This document shows positions 1 through 6,884 of a stretch of DNA of 7,755 nucleotides, one piece after another (the stretch's first letter is position 1; every line of letters begins with the position of its first letter). The stretch comes from Pseudomonadota bacterium (lineage in GTDB: Bacteria; Pseudomonadota; Alphaproteobacteria; Acetobacterales; Acetobacteraceae), in NCBI GenBank assembly GCA_021845835.1, contig JAJZVE010000204.1:1-7755 (forward strand). The letters run 5' to 3'. The position numbers and the translations under genes were made by a program. A model generated the notes under the pieces. The model made no database searches. It was not told where the DNA came from and was given only the letters and a program-made list of their open reading frames with translations.

Positions 1-1
1 C

Positions 2-922
2 CGCTTCGAGGAGGTGGCGTGCCAACTGCTCGTCGAACGCAGGATACCGGCTTCCTTGCATGCGTCGATCGGCCAGGAAGCGGTGGCCGCCGGCATTTGC
101 GCCGGGCTTGCGCGCAGCGATCTGATCGTCTCGAACCACCGCGGACACGGTCACTGCATCGCCAAGGGCGTGGACCTGCGCATGATGATGGCCGAACTGA
201 TGGGCAAGGCGAGCGGCACCAACCGCGGACGCGGCGGGTCGATGCATGTCGCGGATCCCGACCTCGGCGTCCTCGGCGCCAACGGCATCGTCGGCGCCGG
301 CATTCCGATCGCGCTCGGCGCCGCCTATGCCTGCCGGGTACGTGAATCGGGACAGATCGTGGCGTGCTTCTTCGGCGACGGCGCGGCCAACGAGGGCGGC
401 TGCCACGAGGCGATGAACATCGCCGCGCTGTGGAAATTGCCGCTGATCTTCGTGTGCGAGCACAACGGCTATGCGGAGATGACACCGCAACGGCTGCATG
501 CGCCGACCAGCGATCTGGCGCAGCGCGCCGCCGCCTATGACATGCCCGGCGAGACCATCGACGGCAACGATGTGCTCGCCGTGTGCGCGGCAGCCGAGCG
601 GGCCGCGGCGCGGGCGCGAGATGGCGGCGGTCCGACGTTCGTGGAATGCAAGACCTACCGGGTCCGCGGCCATTTCGAAGGCGATCCGCAACGCTATAAG
701 CCGGCCGGCGAGCAGGCGGCATGGACCGGGCGCGACCCGATCGTGCTGTTCCGGGCGCGGCTGGCCAACCTGGCCGAGGTCGAGGCGGCGGCACTGGACG
801 CAATCGACGGCGAGATCGAAGACGCGATCCGGGCGGCAGCAGCCTTCGGCGAAGCCGCAGCTTTCCCCGCCGCAGGCGAGGTTGCATGGCACGTCTATGC
901 CGGGGAGTCCGACCATGCGTGA
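2..922 (+). CDS. TPP-dependent 2-oxoacid/acetoin-type dehydrogenase E1 component, alpha subunit (5' end cut by window)
   Basis: This subunit carries most of the thiamine diphosphate (TPP) site of a lipoate-linked dehydrogenase complex, in which E1 decarboxylates a 2-oxoacid (or cleaves acetoin) and hands the acyl group to E2 lipoate. The TPP/Mg motif begins GDGAANEG at nt 374-397 and ends at the Asn codon 464-466 (HNGYA), the usual 30-residue spacing. Other family landmarks are IGQEAVAAG near nt 68-94, NHRGHGH, GRGGSMH, and the YRVRGHFEGDP loop with its His codon at 671-673. The frame is open to the left edge and reads RFEEVACQLL, matching the family N-terminus, so the GTG at nt 14 is an internal Val codon and roughly 15-25 residues are missing. 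The stop overlaps the E1 beta start by 8 bp. The GHFEGDP loop recalls acetoin dehydrogenase AcoA, but pyruvate or branched-chain 2-oxoacids cannot be excluded. The family call is firm; the substrate is not. Confidence 0.93.
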   Translation, partial: RFEEVACQLLVERRIPASLHASIGQEAVAAGICAGLARSDLIVSNHRGHGHCIAKGVDLRMMMAELMGKASGTNRGRGGSMHVADPDLGVLGANGIVGAGIPIALGAAYACRVRESGQIVACFFGDGAANEGGCHEAMNIAALWKLPLIFVCEHNGYAEMTPQRLHAPTSDLAQRAAAYDMPGETIDGNDVLAVCAAAERAAARARDGGGPTFVECKTYRVRGHFEGDPQRYKPAGEQAAWTGRDPIVLFRARLANLAEVEAAALDAIDGEIEDAIRAAAAFGEAAAFPAAGEVAWHVYAGESDHA

Positions 923-1895
923 GCTGAAGTACTGGCAGGCCGTCAACGAGGCGCTGGCCGAGGAGATGGCGCGCGATGCGACCGTGACCCTCGCCGGCGA
1001 AGACGTGGCGGTGCCGGGCGGGGCCTTCGGTGCAAGTCGCGGGCTGCTCGAAAAGTTCGGACCCTGGCGAGTCAAGGACACCCCGATCAGCGAACTGACG
1101 ATTGCCGGGCTGGCGGTCGGCGCCGCCCTGGCGGGGCTGCGGCCGGTCGTGGAGATCATGTTCTTCGACTTCATCGGCCTGGCGATGGATCAGATCGTCA
1201 ACCAGGCGGCGAAGTTCTCCTACATGTCGGGCGGCCGGCAGCGGGTGCCGCTGACGATTCGCACCATGTGCGGCGCCGGTCGCAACAACGGCCCGCAGCA
1301 TAGCCAGAGCCTGGAGGCGTGGGTTGCCCACGTGCCCGGTCTCAAGCTGGTCTGGGCGTCCACGCCGGCGGACGCGAAGGGATTGCTGAAGGCCGCGATC
1401 CGCGACGACGACCCGGTTATCGTGGTCGAGAGCCTGAACCTGTGGGGCAGCAAAGGCGAAGTGCCGGCCGACGACTACGTGACGCCGATCGGGAAGGCCG
1501 CGGTCAGGCGCCGCGGCAGCGATGCGACGGTCGTCGCCGCCGGCAGCATGGTACACCGGGCGCTGGCGGCGGCCGAGCGGCTGGCGGCGGACGGGATCGA
1601 CACCGAGGTCGTGGACCTTCGCACGATCTCGCCTTTGGACCGCGACACCATCCTGGACTCGGTCGGCAGGACGCATCGTCTCGTCATCGCGCACGACGCG
1701 GTGAAGCCGTTCGGTTTCGGTGCCGAGATCGCGGCGATGGTCGCAGAAGAGGCGCTGGAGGAACTTGACGCGAGGGTCGTGCGCGTGGCGCCGCCGTTCG
1801 CCCCGGTTCCGTTCGGCCCGTCGCTGGAAGCCGCCTATTATCCCCAGGCCGACGCGATCGAGGCGGCGGTCCGCTCCGTGCTGCCCCGGAACTGA
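915..1895 (+). CDS. TPP-dependent 2-oxoacid/acetoin-type dehydrogenase E1 component, beta subunit
   Basis: This is the partner of the upstream alpha subunit, and together they form the alpha2beta2 E1 decarboxylase. The 326-residue product has the usual length for the family. The ATG at 915 is chosen because GGGGAG at 902-907 lies 7 nt upstream and the N-terminus (MRELKYWQAVNEAL) is family-like; a longer upstream reading of this frame is only the shadow of the alpha gene. Visible landmarks are DTPISE, with Glu60 as the expected TPP aminopyrimidine-activating residue; the segment RPVVEIMFFDFIGLAMDQI; the conserved GPQHSQSLEAW with His129; and the C-terminal transketolase-like domain with AAGSMVHRALAAAE, VVDLRTISPLD and PVPFGPSLEAAYYP. 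The overlap with the alpha gene suggests translational coupling and equal stoichiometry. It could be the beta subunit of acetoin, pyruvate or branched-chain dehydrogenase; the sequence does not settle which. Confidence 0.94.
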   Translation: MRELKYWQAVNEALAEEMARDATVTLAGEDVAVPGGAFGASRGLLEKFGPWRVKDTPISELTIAGLAVGAALAGLRPVVEIMFFDFIGLAMDQIVNQAAKFSYMSGGRQRVPLTIRTMCGAGRNNGPQHSQSLEAWVAHVPGLKLVWASTPADAKGLLKAAIRDDDPVIVVESLNLWGSKGEVPADDYVTPIGKAAVRRRGSDATVVAAGSMVHRALAAAERLAADGIDTEVVDLRTISPLDRDTILDSVGRTHRLVIAHDAVKPFGFGAEIAAMVAEEALEELDARVVRVAPPFAPVPFGPSLEAAYYPQADAIEAAVRSVLPRN

Positions 1896-1899
1896 AGCG

Positions 1900-3081
1900 A
1901 TGGGCACGGACGTGAAGATGCCCTCCCTCGGCATGACCATGGAGGAAGGCCGGGTCGTGGCGTGGCGGGTCAGGCAGGGTGAGGTCGTGGTCCGCGGTCA
2001 GATCCTGCTTGATATCGAGTCGGAAAAGACCGCCTATGAAATGGAGTCGCCGGCGGATGGCCGGGTCGGCGCCATCCTGGTGCCGGACGACACGACGGTT
2101 GCGGTGGGAACGACGCTGTGTTCGATCCTGGCGGACGACGAGGCCGCCCAGGTCGTGGCCGGATCGCCGGCGCGGGCCGACGCGCAGCCATCGGGCAGCC
2201 CGGCCGCGAGGCGGCGGATGTCGCCGCGGGCGCGACGGCTGGCGGACACAATGGGGGTCGACGTCGCCGCACTCGCCGGCAGCGGTGCGGACGGCATGAT
2301 CCTGGAGGAGGATGTCCGGGCCGCCGCGCGGGTGGCTGCCGCGCCCACGGCACCGGCACCGGCCCAGGCCGGGGTCACGTTGCAGGGCGAGCCAGGTTTC
2401 GTGCTCCGCCCGTTCACCTCGATACGTCGCATCACCGCCGAGCGGATGGCGGACAGCGCCCGCAGTGCGCCGCACATCTTCCTGGCGATCGAGGCCGACG
2501 GCAGCGCCCTGCTGCGCTACCGGGCGGAGCATGGCGAGCGGCTCGCGGCAGAAACCGGAACGAAGCCGACGCTCACCGACCTCCTGGTCGTGATCGCCGC
2601 GAGAACGCTCACCCGACACCGCGCGCTCAACGCCTCCTATACCGTCGAAGGCATCCGGGAGTGGAGCACGGTCGATCTCGGGATTGCCGTCGCGGTGGAC
2701 GACGGGCTGGTCGTGCCGGTCATCCGCGGCGCCGGCGGCAAGCCGCTGGCGCAGGTCATGCGCGATCGCGTCGAGCTGGTCGCGCGTGCCCGGGCGGGCC
2801 GGCTCACGCCGGCGGACATGGAAAACGGCACCTTCACGCTGTCCAACCTGGGTCCGTTCGGCATCGACTTCTTCACCTCGATCCTCAATCCGCCGCAGGC
2901 CGCGATCCTCAGCGTCGGCGCGCTGGTTGAACGGGTGGTTGCGGTCGCGGGGCAGGCGGTCGTCCGTCCGACCATGTTCGTCGGGCTGACCATCGATCAT
3001 CGGGTCGCCGACGGCGCCGCCGGCGCTCGCTTCCTCGCCGACTTCCGGCTGCGGGTCGAGAACGGCGACATCGACGGCTAG
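1900..3081 (+). CDS. dihydrolipoamide acyltransferase (E2) of the 2-oxoacid/acetoin dehydrogenase complex
   Basis: This is the core acyltransferase: it takes the acyl group from E1 on a swinging lipoyl-lysine and transfers it to CoA. The 393-residue product has three domains in canonical order. A single lipoyl domain spans about residues 4-79, with the lipoylated lysine Lys43 in DIESEKTAYEME. A flexible Ala/Pro linker follows, then a peripheral subunit-binding domain at about 105-143 (RRMSPRARRLAD to ILEEDVRAA). A CoA-dependent catalytic domain runs from about 165 to the end and carries the active-site motif DHRVADG, with His367 and Asp371 intact. SNLGPFGIDFFTSILNPPQA is also typical. The ATG is 4 nt after the E1 beta stop with only a weak Shine-Dalgarno-like stretch, so translation probably depends on read-through coupling. 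One lipoyl domain and a short length fit AcoC-type or small bacterial E2 proteins. The substrate is unassigned. Confidence 0.94.
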   Translation: MGTDVKMPSLGMTMEEGRVVAWRVRQGEVVVRGQILLDIESEKTAYEMESPADGRVGAILVPDDTTVAVGTTLCSILADDEAAQVVAGSPARADAQPSGSPAARRRMSPRARRLADTMGVDVAALAGSGADGMILEEDVRAAARVAAAPTAPAPAQAGVTLQGEPGFVLRPFTSIRRITAERMADSARSAPHIFLAIEADGSALLRYRAEHGERLAAETGTKPTLTDLLVVIAARTLTRHRALNASYTVEGIREWSTVDLGIAVAVDDGLVVPVIRGAGGKPLAQVMRDRVELVARARAGRLTPADMENGTFTLSNLGPFGIDFFTSILNPPQAAILSVGALVERVVAVAGQAVVRPTMFVGLTIDHRVADGAAGARFLADFRLRVENGDIDG

Positions 3082-3209
3082 ACCGGCCCGGCTGCACGGG
3101 CGGCCCATCGCGCCCGCTGGACGCCGGCCGTTGTGCGTGCGACCACGTGGCCAGTGTAGCCGACGCCGTGGCATCGGTGCCGCGATGGCTGGAACGCAGG
3201 AGAAGGCCA
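3082..3209 (+). promoter_or_regulatory. 128 bp intergenic gap, possible weak promoter with a CCACGTGG palindrome
   Basis: This is the only sizeable non-coding gap inside the plus-strand gene series. A promoter-like pair, TTGTGC at 3131-3136 and GTGTAG at 3154-3159, is separated by 17 bp but matches the sigma-70 consensus poorly. The perfect 8-bp palindrome CCACGTGG at 3143-3150 sits in that spacer and could be an operator half or chance. A 6-bp inverted repeat (CGGGCG at 3097-3102, CGCCCG at 3111-3116) follows the E2 stop but has no T-tract. The gap could split the cluster into two transcription units, or it may simply be a spacer. Confidence 0.2.
3198..3203 (+). promoter_or_regulatory. ribosome binding site deciding the GTG start of the FAD subunit
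   Basis: AGGAGA lies about 7 nt before the GTG at 3210, the best Shine-Dalgarno match in the gap. It favours this start over the in-frame GTG at 3147, which would add 21 residues unlike the family N-terminus. Confidence 0.7.
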
Positions 3210-4085
3210 GTGACGCAGTTCGGGTATTCGGCCCCGACCTCCCTTGAGGACGCGGTGCGCGCCCTGGCGGGTGCGGGGGGCGCAGCGAAGCTGCTGTCCG
3301 GGGGCACCGACCTGCTGGTCCAGATCCGTTCCGGCCGGCTGCAGCCCGATCTGGTGCTGGACCTCAAGCGGGTCCCCGGTCTGGCGGGCATCCGCCGCGA
3401 CGCTGACGGCGGCTTCATCATCGGCGCCGCCACGCCGCTGGCGGAGATCGGCGAGCATGCCGCGCTGCGCGCAGCCTGGCCGGGGGTGGTGGAGGCGGCC
3501 ATGCTGATCGGCTCGACGCAGGTACGGGGCCGCGCGACGCTCGCGGGCAACCTGTGCAACGCCTCGCCGGCGGCCGACAGCGTGCCGGCGCTGATCGCCG
3601 CTGCGGCAAACGTCACCGTCGTCGGCGCCGCCGGTCGGCGCGAGATGGCGGTGGCCGACGTGGTGGTCGCCCCCGGTCGCACCGCCCTGGGGCGCGACGA
3701 ACTGGTCCATTCCTTCCATCTGCCGCCCCGCCCGGCGCGCGCCGCCGACGCCTATCTGCGACTGACGCCGCGCACCGAGATGGACATCGCGGTGGTCGGG
3801 TGCGGCGTGAACCTGCAACTGGCCGCGGACGGCAGCGTCGCCGCCGCGCGCATGGTGCTCGGCGCGGTCGCGCCGACCGCGCTGCTGGTCCCGCAGGCCG
3901 GCGCGGCGCTGGTCGGGCGGCGGCTGGACGAGGCGACGCTGGCCGCGCTCGCCGCCGCTGTCCGCGCCGCCTGCCGCCCGATCGACGACAAGCGCGGCAC
4001 TGCCGCCTACCGGACCAAGGTGGCAGGCGTGCTCGCCCGCCGGGCCACCGCCCTTGCCTATGCCCGCGCGGAGTCCCGCCCATGA
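3210..4085 (+). CDS. molybdenum hydroxylase FAD-binding (medium) subunit, CoxM/XdhB-like
   Basis: This is the flavin subunit of a xanthine dehydrogenase/CO dehydrogenase superfamily enzyme, which accepts electrons from the 2Fe-2S subunit and passes them to an acceptor. The 291-residue product matches the usual length of about 290. FAD-contacting motifs of the PCMH-type fold are present: LLSGGTDLLV at residues 28-37 and TLAGNLCNASPAADSVPAL at 110-128. The C-terminal CO dehydrogenase flavoprotein domain covers the last 100 or so residues (YLRLTPRTEMDIAVVG, then DDKRGTAAYRTKVAGVLARRA). No inserted 4Fe-4S cluster loop, as found in 4-hydroxybenzoyl-CoA reductase beta, is evident. The GTG start is supported by AGGAGA 7 nt upstream and by the family-like opening TQFGYSAPTSLEDAV. 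The stop overlaps the next start as ATGA, so translation is probably coupled. The substrate cannot be read from this subunit. Confidence 0.92.
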   Translation: MTQFGYSAPTSLEDAVRALAGAGGAAKLLSGGTDLLVQIRSGRLQPDLVLDLKRVPGLAGIRRDADGGFIIGAATPLAEIGEHAALRAAWPGVVEAAMLIGSTQVRGRATLAGNLCNASPAADSVPALIAAAANVTVVGAAGRREMAVADVVVAPGRTALGRDELVHSFHLPPRPARAADAYLRLTPRTEMDIAVVGCGVNLQLAADGSVAAARMVLGAVAPTALLVPQAGAALVGRRLDEATLAALAAAVRAACRPIDDKRGTAAYRTKVAGVLARRATALAYARAESRP

Positions 4086-4567
4086 GCAAGCTGCATGTCT
4101 CCGCCGTCCTGAACGGCGAGCCGGTCGAGTTCCTGTGCGACCCCCGGCAGACGCTGCTCGACGCCTTGCGCGACGGGCTTGGCCTGACCGGCACCAAGGA
4201 GGGCTGCGGCTCCGGCGATTGCGGCGCGTGCAGCGTGATCCTGGATGATCGCGTGGTGTGCTCGTGTCTGGTGCTGGCCGCCGAGGCGGAGGGACGCAGC
4301 GTGACCACCGTGGAGGGGCTGGCGCCGCGCGGCGCGCTGCACCCGCTGCAGCGCAAGTTCCTCGAACACGCCGCGCTGCAATGCGGGTTCTGCACGCCGG
4401 GCCTGCTGGTGGCGGCCAAGGCGCTGCTCGACCGCAACCCGAAGCCGAGCGAAAGCGAGGTGCGCTACGGCCTCGCCGGCAATCTCTGCCGCTGCACCGG
4501 CTATGACAAGGTGGTCCGCGCGGTGCTGGACGCCGCCGCCGAGATGCGGGGGGAGAGCGTGGCATGA
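4082..4567 (+). CDS. molybdenum hydroxylase 2Fe-2S (small) subunit, CoxS/XdhC-type ferredoxin subunit
   Basis: This small electron-transfer subunit carries the two 2Fe-2S clusters between the Mo centre and FAD. The 161-residue product has the standard two-domain build. The N-terminal plant-ferredoxin-like domain holds Cys42, Cys47, Cys50 and Cys62 (KEGCGSGDCGACSV, then CSCLVLA). The C-terminal four-helix domain holds Cys101 and Cys104 (QCGFCTPG) and Cys136 and Cys138 (NLCRCTGY), so all eight cluster ligands are present. Gln100 before CGFC is the residue that usually contacts the pterin cofactor. The ATG overlaps the stop of the FAD subunit by 4 bp, and GGAG at 4070-4073 gives a ribosome site 8 nt away. 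The gene in turn overlaps the large-subunit start by ATGA. The family assignment is essentially certain; the small subunit does not reveal the substrate. Confidence 0.96.
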   Translation: MSKLHVSAVLNGEPVEFLCDPRQTLLDALRDGLGLTGTKEGCGSGDCGACSVILDDRVVCSCLVLAAEAEGRSVTTVEGLAPRGALHPLQRKFLEHAALQCGFCTPGLLVAAKALLDRNPKPSESEVRYGLAGNLCRCTGYDKVVRAVLDAAAEMRGESVA

Positions 4568-6849
4568 CTTACATGGGAGGCTCGTCCGACCTGCGCGTCG
4601 TCGGCACGCGGCCAGTGCGGCCGGACGGCGTGGACAAGGTGACCGGCCGGGCGGTGTTCGGCGCCGACATGCGGCTGCCGGGCATGCTGCACGGCCGCAT
4701 CAAGCGCAGCCCGCACGCGCACGCGCGCATCCGCGGGATCGACACGGCCCGCGCCGCGGCGCTGCCGGGCGTGCTGGCGGTCGTGACGGCCGCCGACTTT
4801 CCCGAACTCGGCTCCGAGCAGGCGGCGGCCGGCGAAGCCACCATCAACTTCCGCGACGTCTCGGCCAACATCATGGCGCGCCGCAAGGCGCTGTACGATG
4901 GCCACGCGGTCGCTGCGGTGGCCGCTACCTCCGCCGCCATCGCCGATGCGGCACTCGCCCTGATCGAGGTCGAGTATGAGGTGCTGCCGCACGTCATCGA
5001 CGTCGAGGCGGCGATGGCCCCGGACGCGCCGGTCCTGCACGACGACCTGATCACCGCCGGCGAAACGCCCGCCCCGACCAGGCCGTCGAATGTCGCCGCC
5101 AGGATCGACTTCGCGCTTGGCGATGCCGCCGCGGCCTTCGCCGAGGCGGAGGAGATCGTGGAACTGCGGACCACGACGGCGATCGTGCATCAGGGCTACA
5201 TTGAGCCGCATGCCTGCGTCGCCGTCTGGGGTGCCGACGGGCAGTGCCAGATCTACAGCTCCAGCCAGGGCGCGTTCATGGTGCGCGCCTTCACCGCCAA
5301 GGTGCTCGGGATCGACATTGCCGACATTCGCGCGGTGCCGCTGGAGCTCGGCGGCGGCTTTGGCGGCAAGACGGTGGTGTATGTCGAGCCGGTCGCGCTG
5401 GCGCTGTCGCGCAAGGCCGGCCGGCCAGTGCGGCTGACAATGACCCGCGAGGAGGTGTTCCGCGCGACCGGCCCCACATCGGGCAGCGTCCTCGCGGTGA
5501 AGCTCGGCGCGCGGCGCGACGGCACGCTGGTGGCCGCGGAACTGGTCGCCAGGCTGCAGGCCGGCGCCTTTCCCGGATCGCCGGTGGGGCAGGCCTGCAT
5601 GTGCGCGTTCGCCATGTACGACATCCCGAACGTCGCGATCACCGGCTACGACGTGGTGAGCAACCGGCCGAAGGTGGCCGCCTATCGCGCACCCGGCGCC
5701 CCGATCGGCTCGTTTGCCGTCGAGAGCGCGATGGACGAACTGGCCCGCCGGCTGGGCATGGACCCGATCGCGCTGCGCGAGCGCAATGCCGCGCGCAACG
5801 GCACCCGTACCGCCTACGGCGCGACGCACCGCGACATCGGCTATCGGCAGACGTTGCAGGCGGCGCAGGCGCATCCGCACTATTCGGCGCCGCTCGGCCC
5901 GAACCAGGGGCGCGGGGTGGCGTCGGGGTTCTGGTTCAACATCGGCGGCGAATCCTCCGCGGCCGTGCATGTCAACGAGGACGGCACCGCCGCGGTGGTG
6001 TCGGCCAACCCCGATGTCGGCGGCTCGCGCGCGTCGCTCGCGATGATGGCGGCGGAGGTGCTGGGGCTGCCGTACCAGAAGGTGCGGGCGACGGTGGCCG
6101 ACACCGGATCGGCCGCGTTCTCCTTCCTGACCGGCGGCAGCCGCGTCACCTTCGCCGTCGGCACCTGCGTGGTGCAGGCGGCCGAGCGCGTGGTGGAGGA
6201 TTTGAAGCGGCGTGCCGCGCTGATCTGGGGCATCCCGCCGGAGGCCGTGGAATGGAAGGACGGCGCGGCGGTGCCGGCCGGGGCGAACGCCGGCGGCTTC
6301 GACCCGCTGCCGCTGGCAGCGATCGCGCGCAAGGCGGGCCAGACCGGCGGGCCGATCGGCGCCGAGGTCAGCGCCGACGTGCGCGGCGCCGGCCCCGGCT
6401 TCGGCACGCATATCTGCGACGTCGAGGTGGACCCCGAGACCGGGCGCGTCACCGTGTTGCGCTATACCGCGGTGCAGGACGTGGGGCAGGCGATCCATCC
6501 CGGCTATGTCGAGGGCCAGATGCAGGGCGGCGTGACGCAGGGCGTCGGCTGGGCGCTGAACGAGGAATACGTGTACGACGCCGATGGCCGCCTGCAGAAT
6601 GCCGGCTTCCTCGACTACCGCGTGCCGGTGGCGTCCGACATGCCGATGATCGACACCGTGCTGGTGCAGGTGCCGAACCCGCGCGCTCCGTTCGGTGCCC
6701 GCGGCGTCGGCGAGGTGCCGATCGTGCCGCCCACGGCGGCAGTGGCGAACGCGGTGCGCAGCGCGGTCGGCGTGCGCATGGCCAGTCTGCCGATCTCGCC
6801 GCCGAAGCTGCTGGCGGCGCTGGACGCCAAAGCGGCCGGGGGCGGGTAG
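4564..6849 (+). CDS. xanthine dehydrogenase-family molybdopterin-binding (large) subunit, substrate unknown
   Basis: This is the catalytic subunit, expected to hydroxylate an N-heterocycle or aldehyde with water-derived oxygen at a Mo-pterin centre. The 761-residue product has the a/b hammerhead domain (about residues 20-130), the first Mo-cofactor domain (about 150-395) and the second (about 420-700). Active-site landmarks are Gln235 in SSSQGAFMVR, GGGFGGK at 263-269, AYRAPGAP at 373-380 with Arg375, and the catalytic base Glu717 in GVGEVP. The loop is not AYRCSFR, so this is not a form I CO dehydrogenase. Thr270 follows GGGFGGK where bovine xanthine oxidase has Glu802, which argues against purines. 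The pterin-contacting segment reads NPDVGGSRAS (482-491) instead of the common ExGQG pattern, matching a subgroup with GGSR loops here and at 524-527. No signal peptide is evident, so it is probably cytoplasmic. GGGGGAGAG at 4548-4556 precedes the start, which overlaps the previous stop as ATGA. Confidence 0.93.
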   Translation: MTYMGGSSDLRVVGTRPVRPDGVDKVTGRAVFGADMRLPGMLHGRIKRSPHAHARIRGIDTARAAALPGVLAVVTAADFPELGSEQAAAGEATINFRDVSANIMARRKALYDGHAVAAVAATSAAIADAALALIEVEYEVLPHVIDVEAAMAPDAPVLHDDLITAGETPAPTRPSNVAARIDFALGDAAAAFAEAEEIVELRTTTAIVHQGYIEPHACVAVWGADGQCQIYSSSQGAFMVRAFTAKVLGIDIADIRAVPLELGGGFGGKTVVYVEPVALALSRKAGRPVRLTMTREEVFRATGPTSGSVLAVKLGARRDGTLVAAELVARLQAGAFPGSPVGQACMCAFAMYDIPNVAITGYDVVSNRPKVAAYRAPGAPIGSFAVESAMDELARRLGMDPIALRERNAARNGTRTAYGATHRDIGYRQTLQAAQAHPHYSAPLGPNQGRGVASGFWFNIGGESSAAVHVNEDGTAAVVSANPDVGGSRASLAMMAAEVLGLPYQKVRATVADTGSAAFSFLTGGSRVTFAVGTCVVQAAERVVEDLKRRAALIWGIPPEAVEWKDGAAVPAGANAGGFDPLPLAAIARKAGQTGGPIGAEVSADVRGAGPGFGTHICDVEVDPETGRVTVLRYTAVQDVGQAIHPGYVEGQMQGGVTQGVGWALNEEYVYDADGRLQNAGFLDYRVPVASDMPMIDTVLVQVPNPRAPFGARGVGEVPIVPPTAAVANAVRSAVGVRMASLPISPPKLLAALDAKAAGGG

Positions 6850-6857
6850 GCCGGTCG

Positions 6858-6884
6858 GCCGCCGTCGCGTTCACGCGCGGCGGC
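6858..6884. terminator. strong hairpin at the convergent gene junction, possible bidirectional terminator
   Basis: The 7-bp arms GCCGCCG (6858-6864) and CGGCGGC (6878-6884) enclose a second stem, CGCG (6866-6869) with CGCG (6874-6877), and a 4-nt loop TTCA (6870-6873), leaving one bulged T at 6865. It starts 9 nt after the Mo-subunit stop, and the glycosyltransferase stop codon (6871-6873) lies in its loop. No T-run follows on either strand, so it does not meet the standard intrinsic-terminator pattern. It may instead act as an mRNA 3'-end stabiliser or a weak terminator for both transcripts. Confidence 0.5.

Noticed and set aside
14..16. GTG at position 14 as the true start of E1 alpha
   Set aside because: The frame is open to the window edge and the preceding codons (RFEE) match the conserved N-terminal part of the family.
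3097..3116. Inverted repeat after the E2 stop as an intrinsic terminator
   Set aside because: There is only a 6-bp stem with an 8-nt loop and no T-tract, which is easily chance in this composition.
1684..3174. Long minus-strand open frame opposite the E2 gene
   Set aside because: It is a shadow of the E2 coding sequence with low-complexity, Arg-rich translation.
3147..3209. Upstream in-frame GTG at 3147 as the start of the FAD subunit
   Set aside because: The extra 21 residues are unlike the family N-terminus, and a better ribosome binding site sits before the GTG at 3210.
3078..4565. Long minus-strand open frame opposite the FAD and 2Fe-2S subunits
   Set aside because: It covers two genes with intact family motifs on the other strand, and its own translation matches nothing recognisable.
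4501..6498. Long minus-strand open frame opposite the Mo subunit
   Set aside because: It is antisense to a gene with clear family motifs, its translation is rich in Arg, His and Gly with no recognisable domain, and such frames are expected in DNA of this GC content.
3210..6849. Aerobic CO dehydrogenase (coxMSL) identity
   Set aside because: The subunit order is the same, but the large subunit lacks the AYRCSFR loop needed for the Mo-Cu centre.
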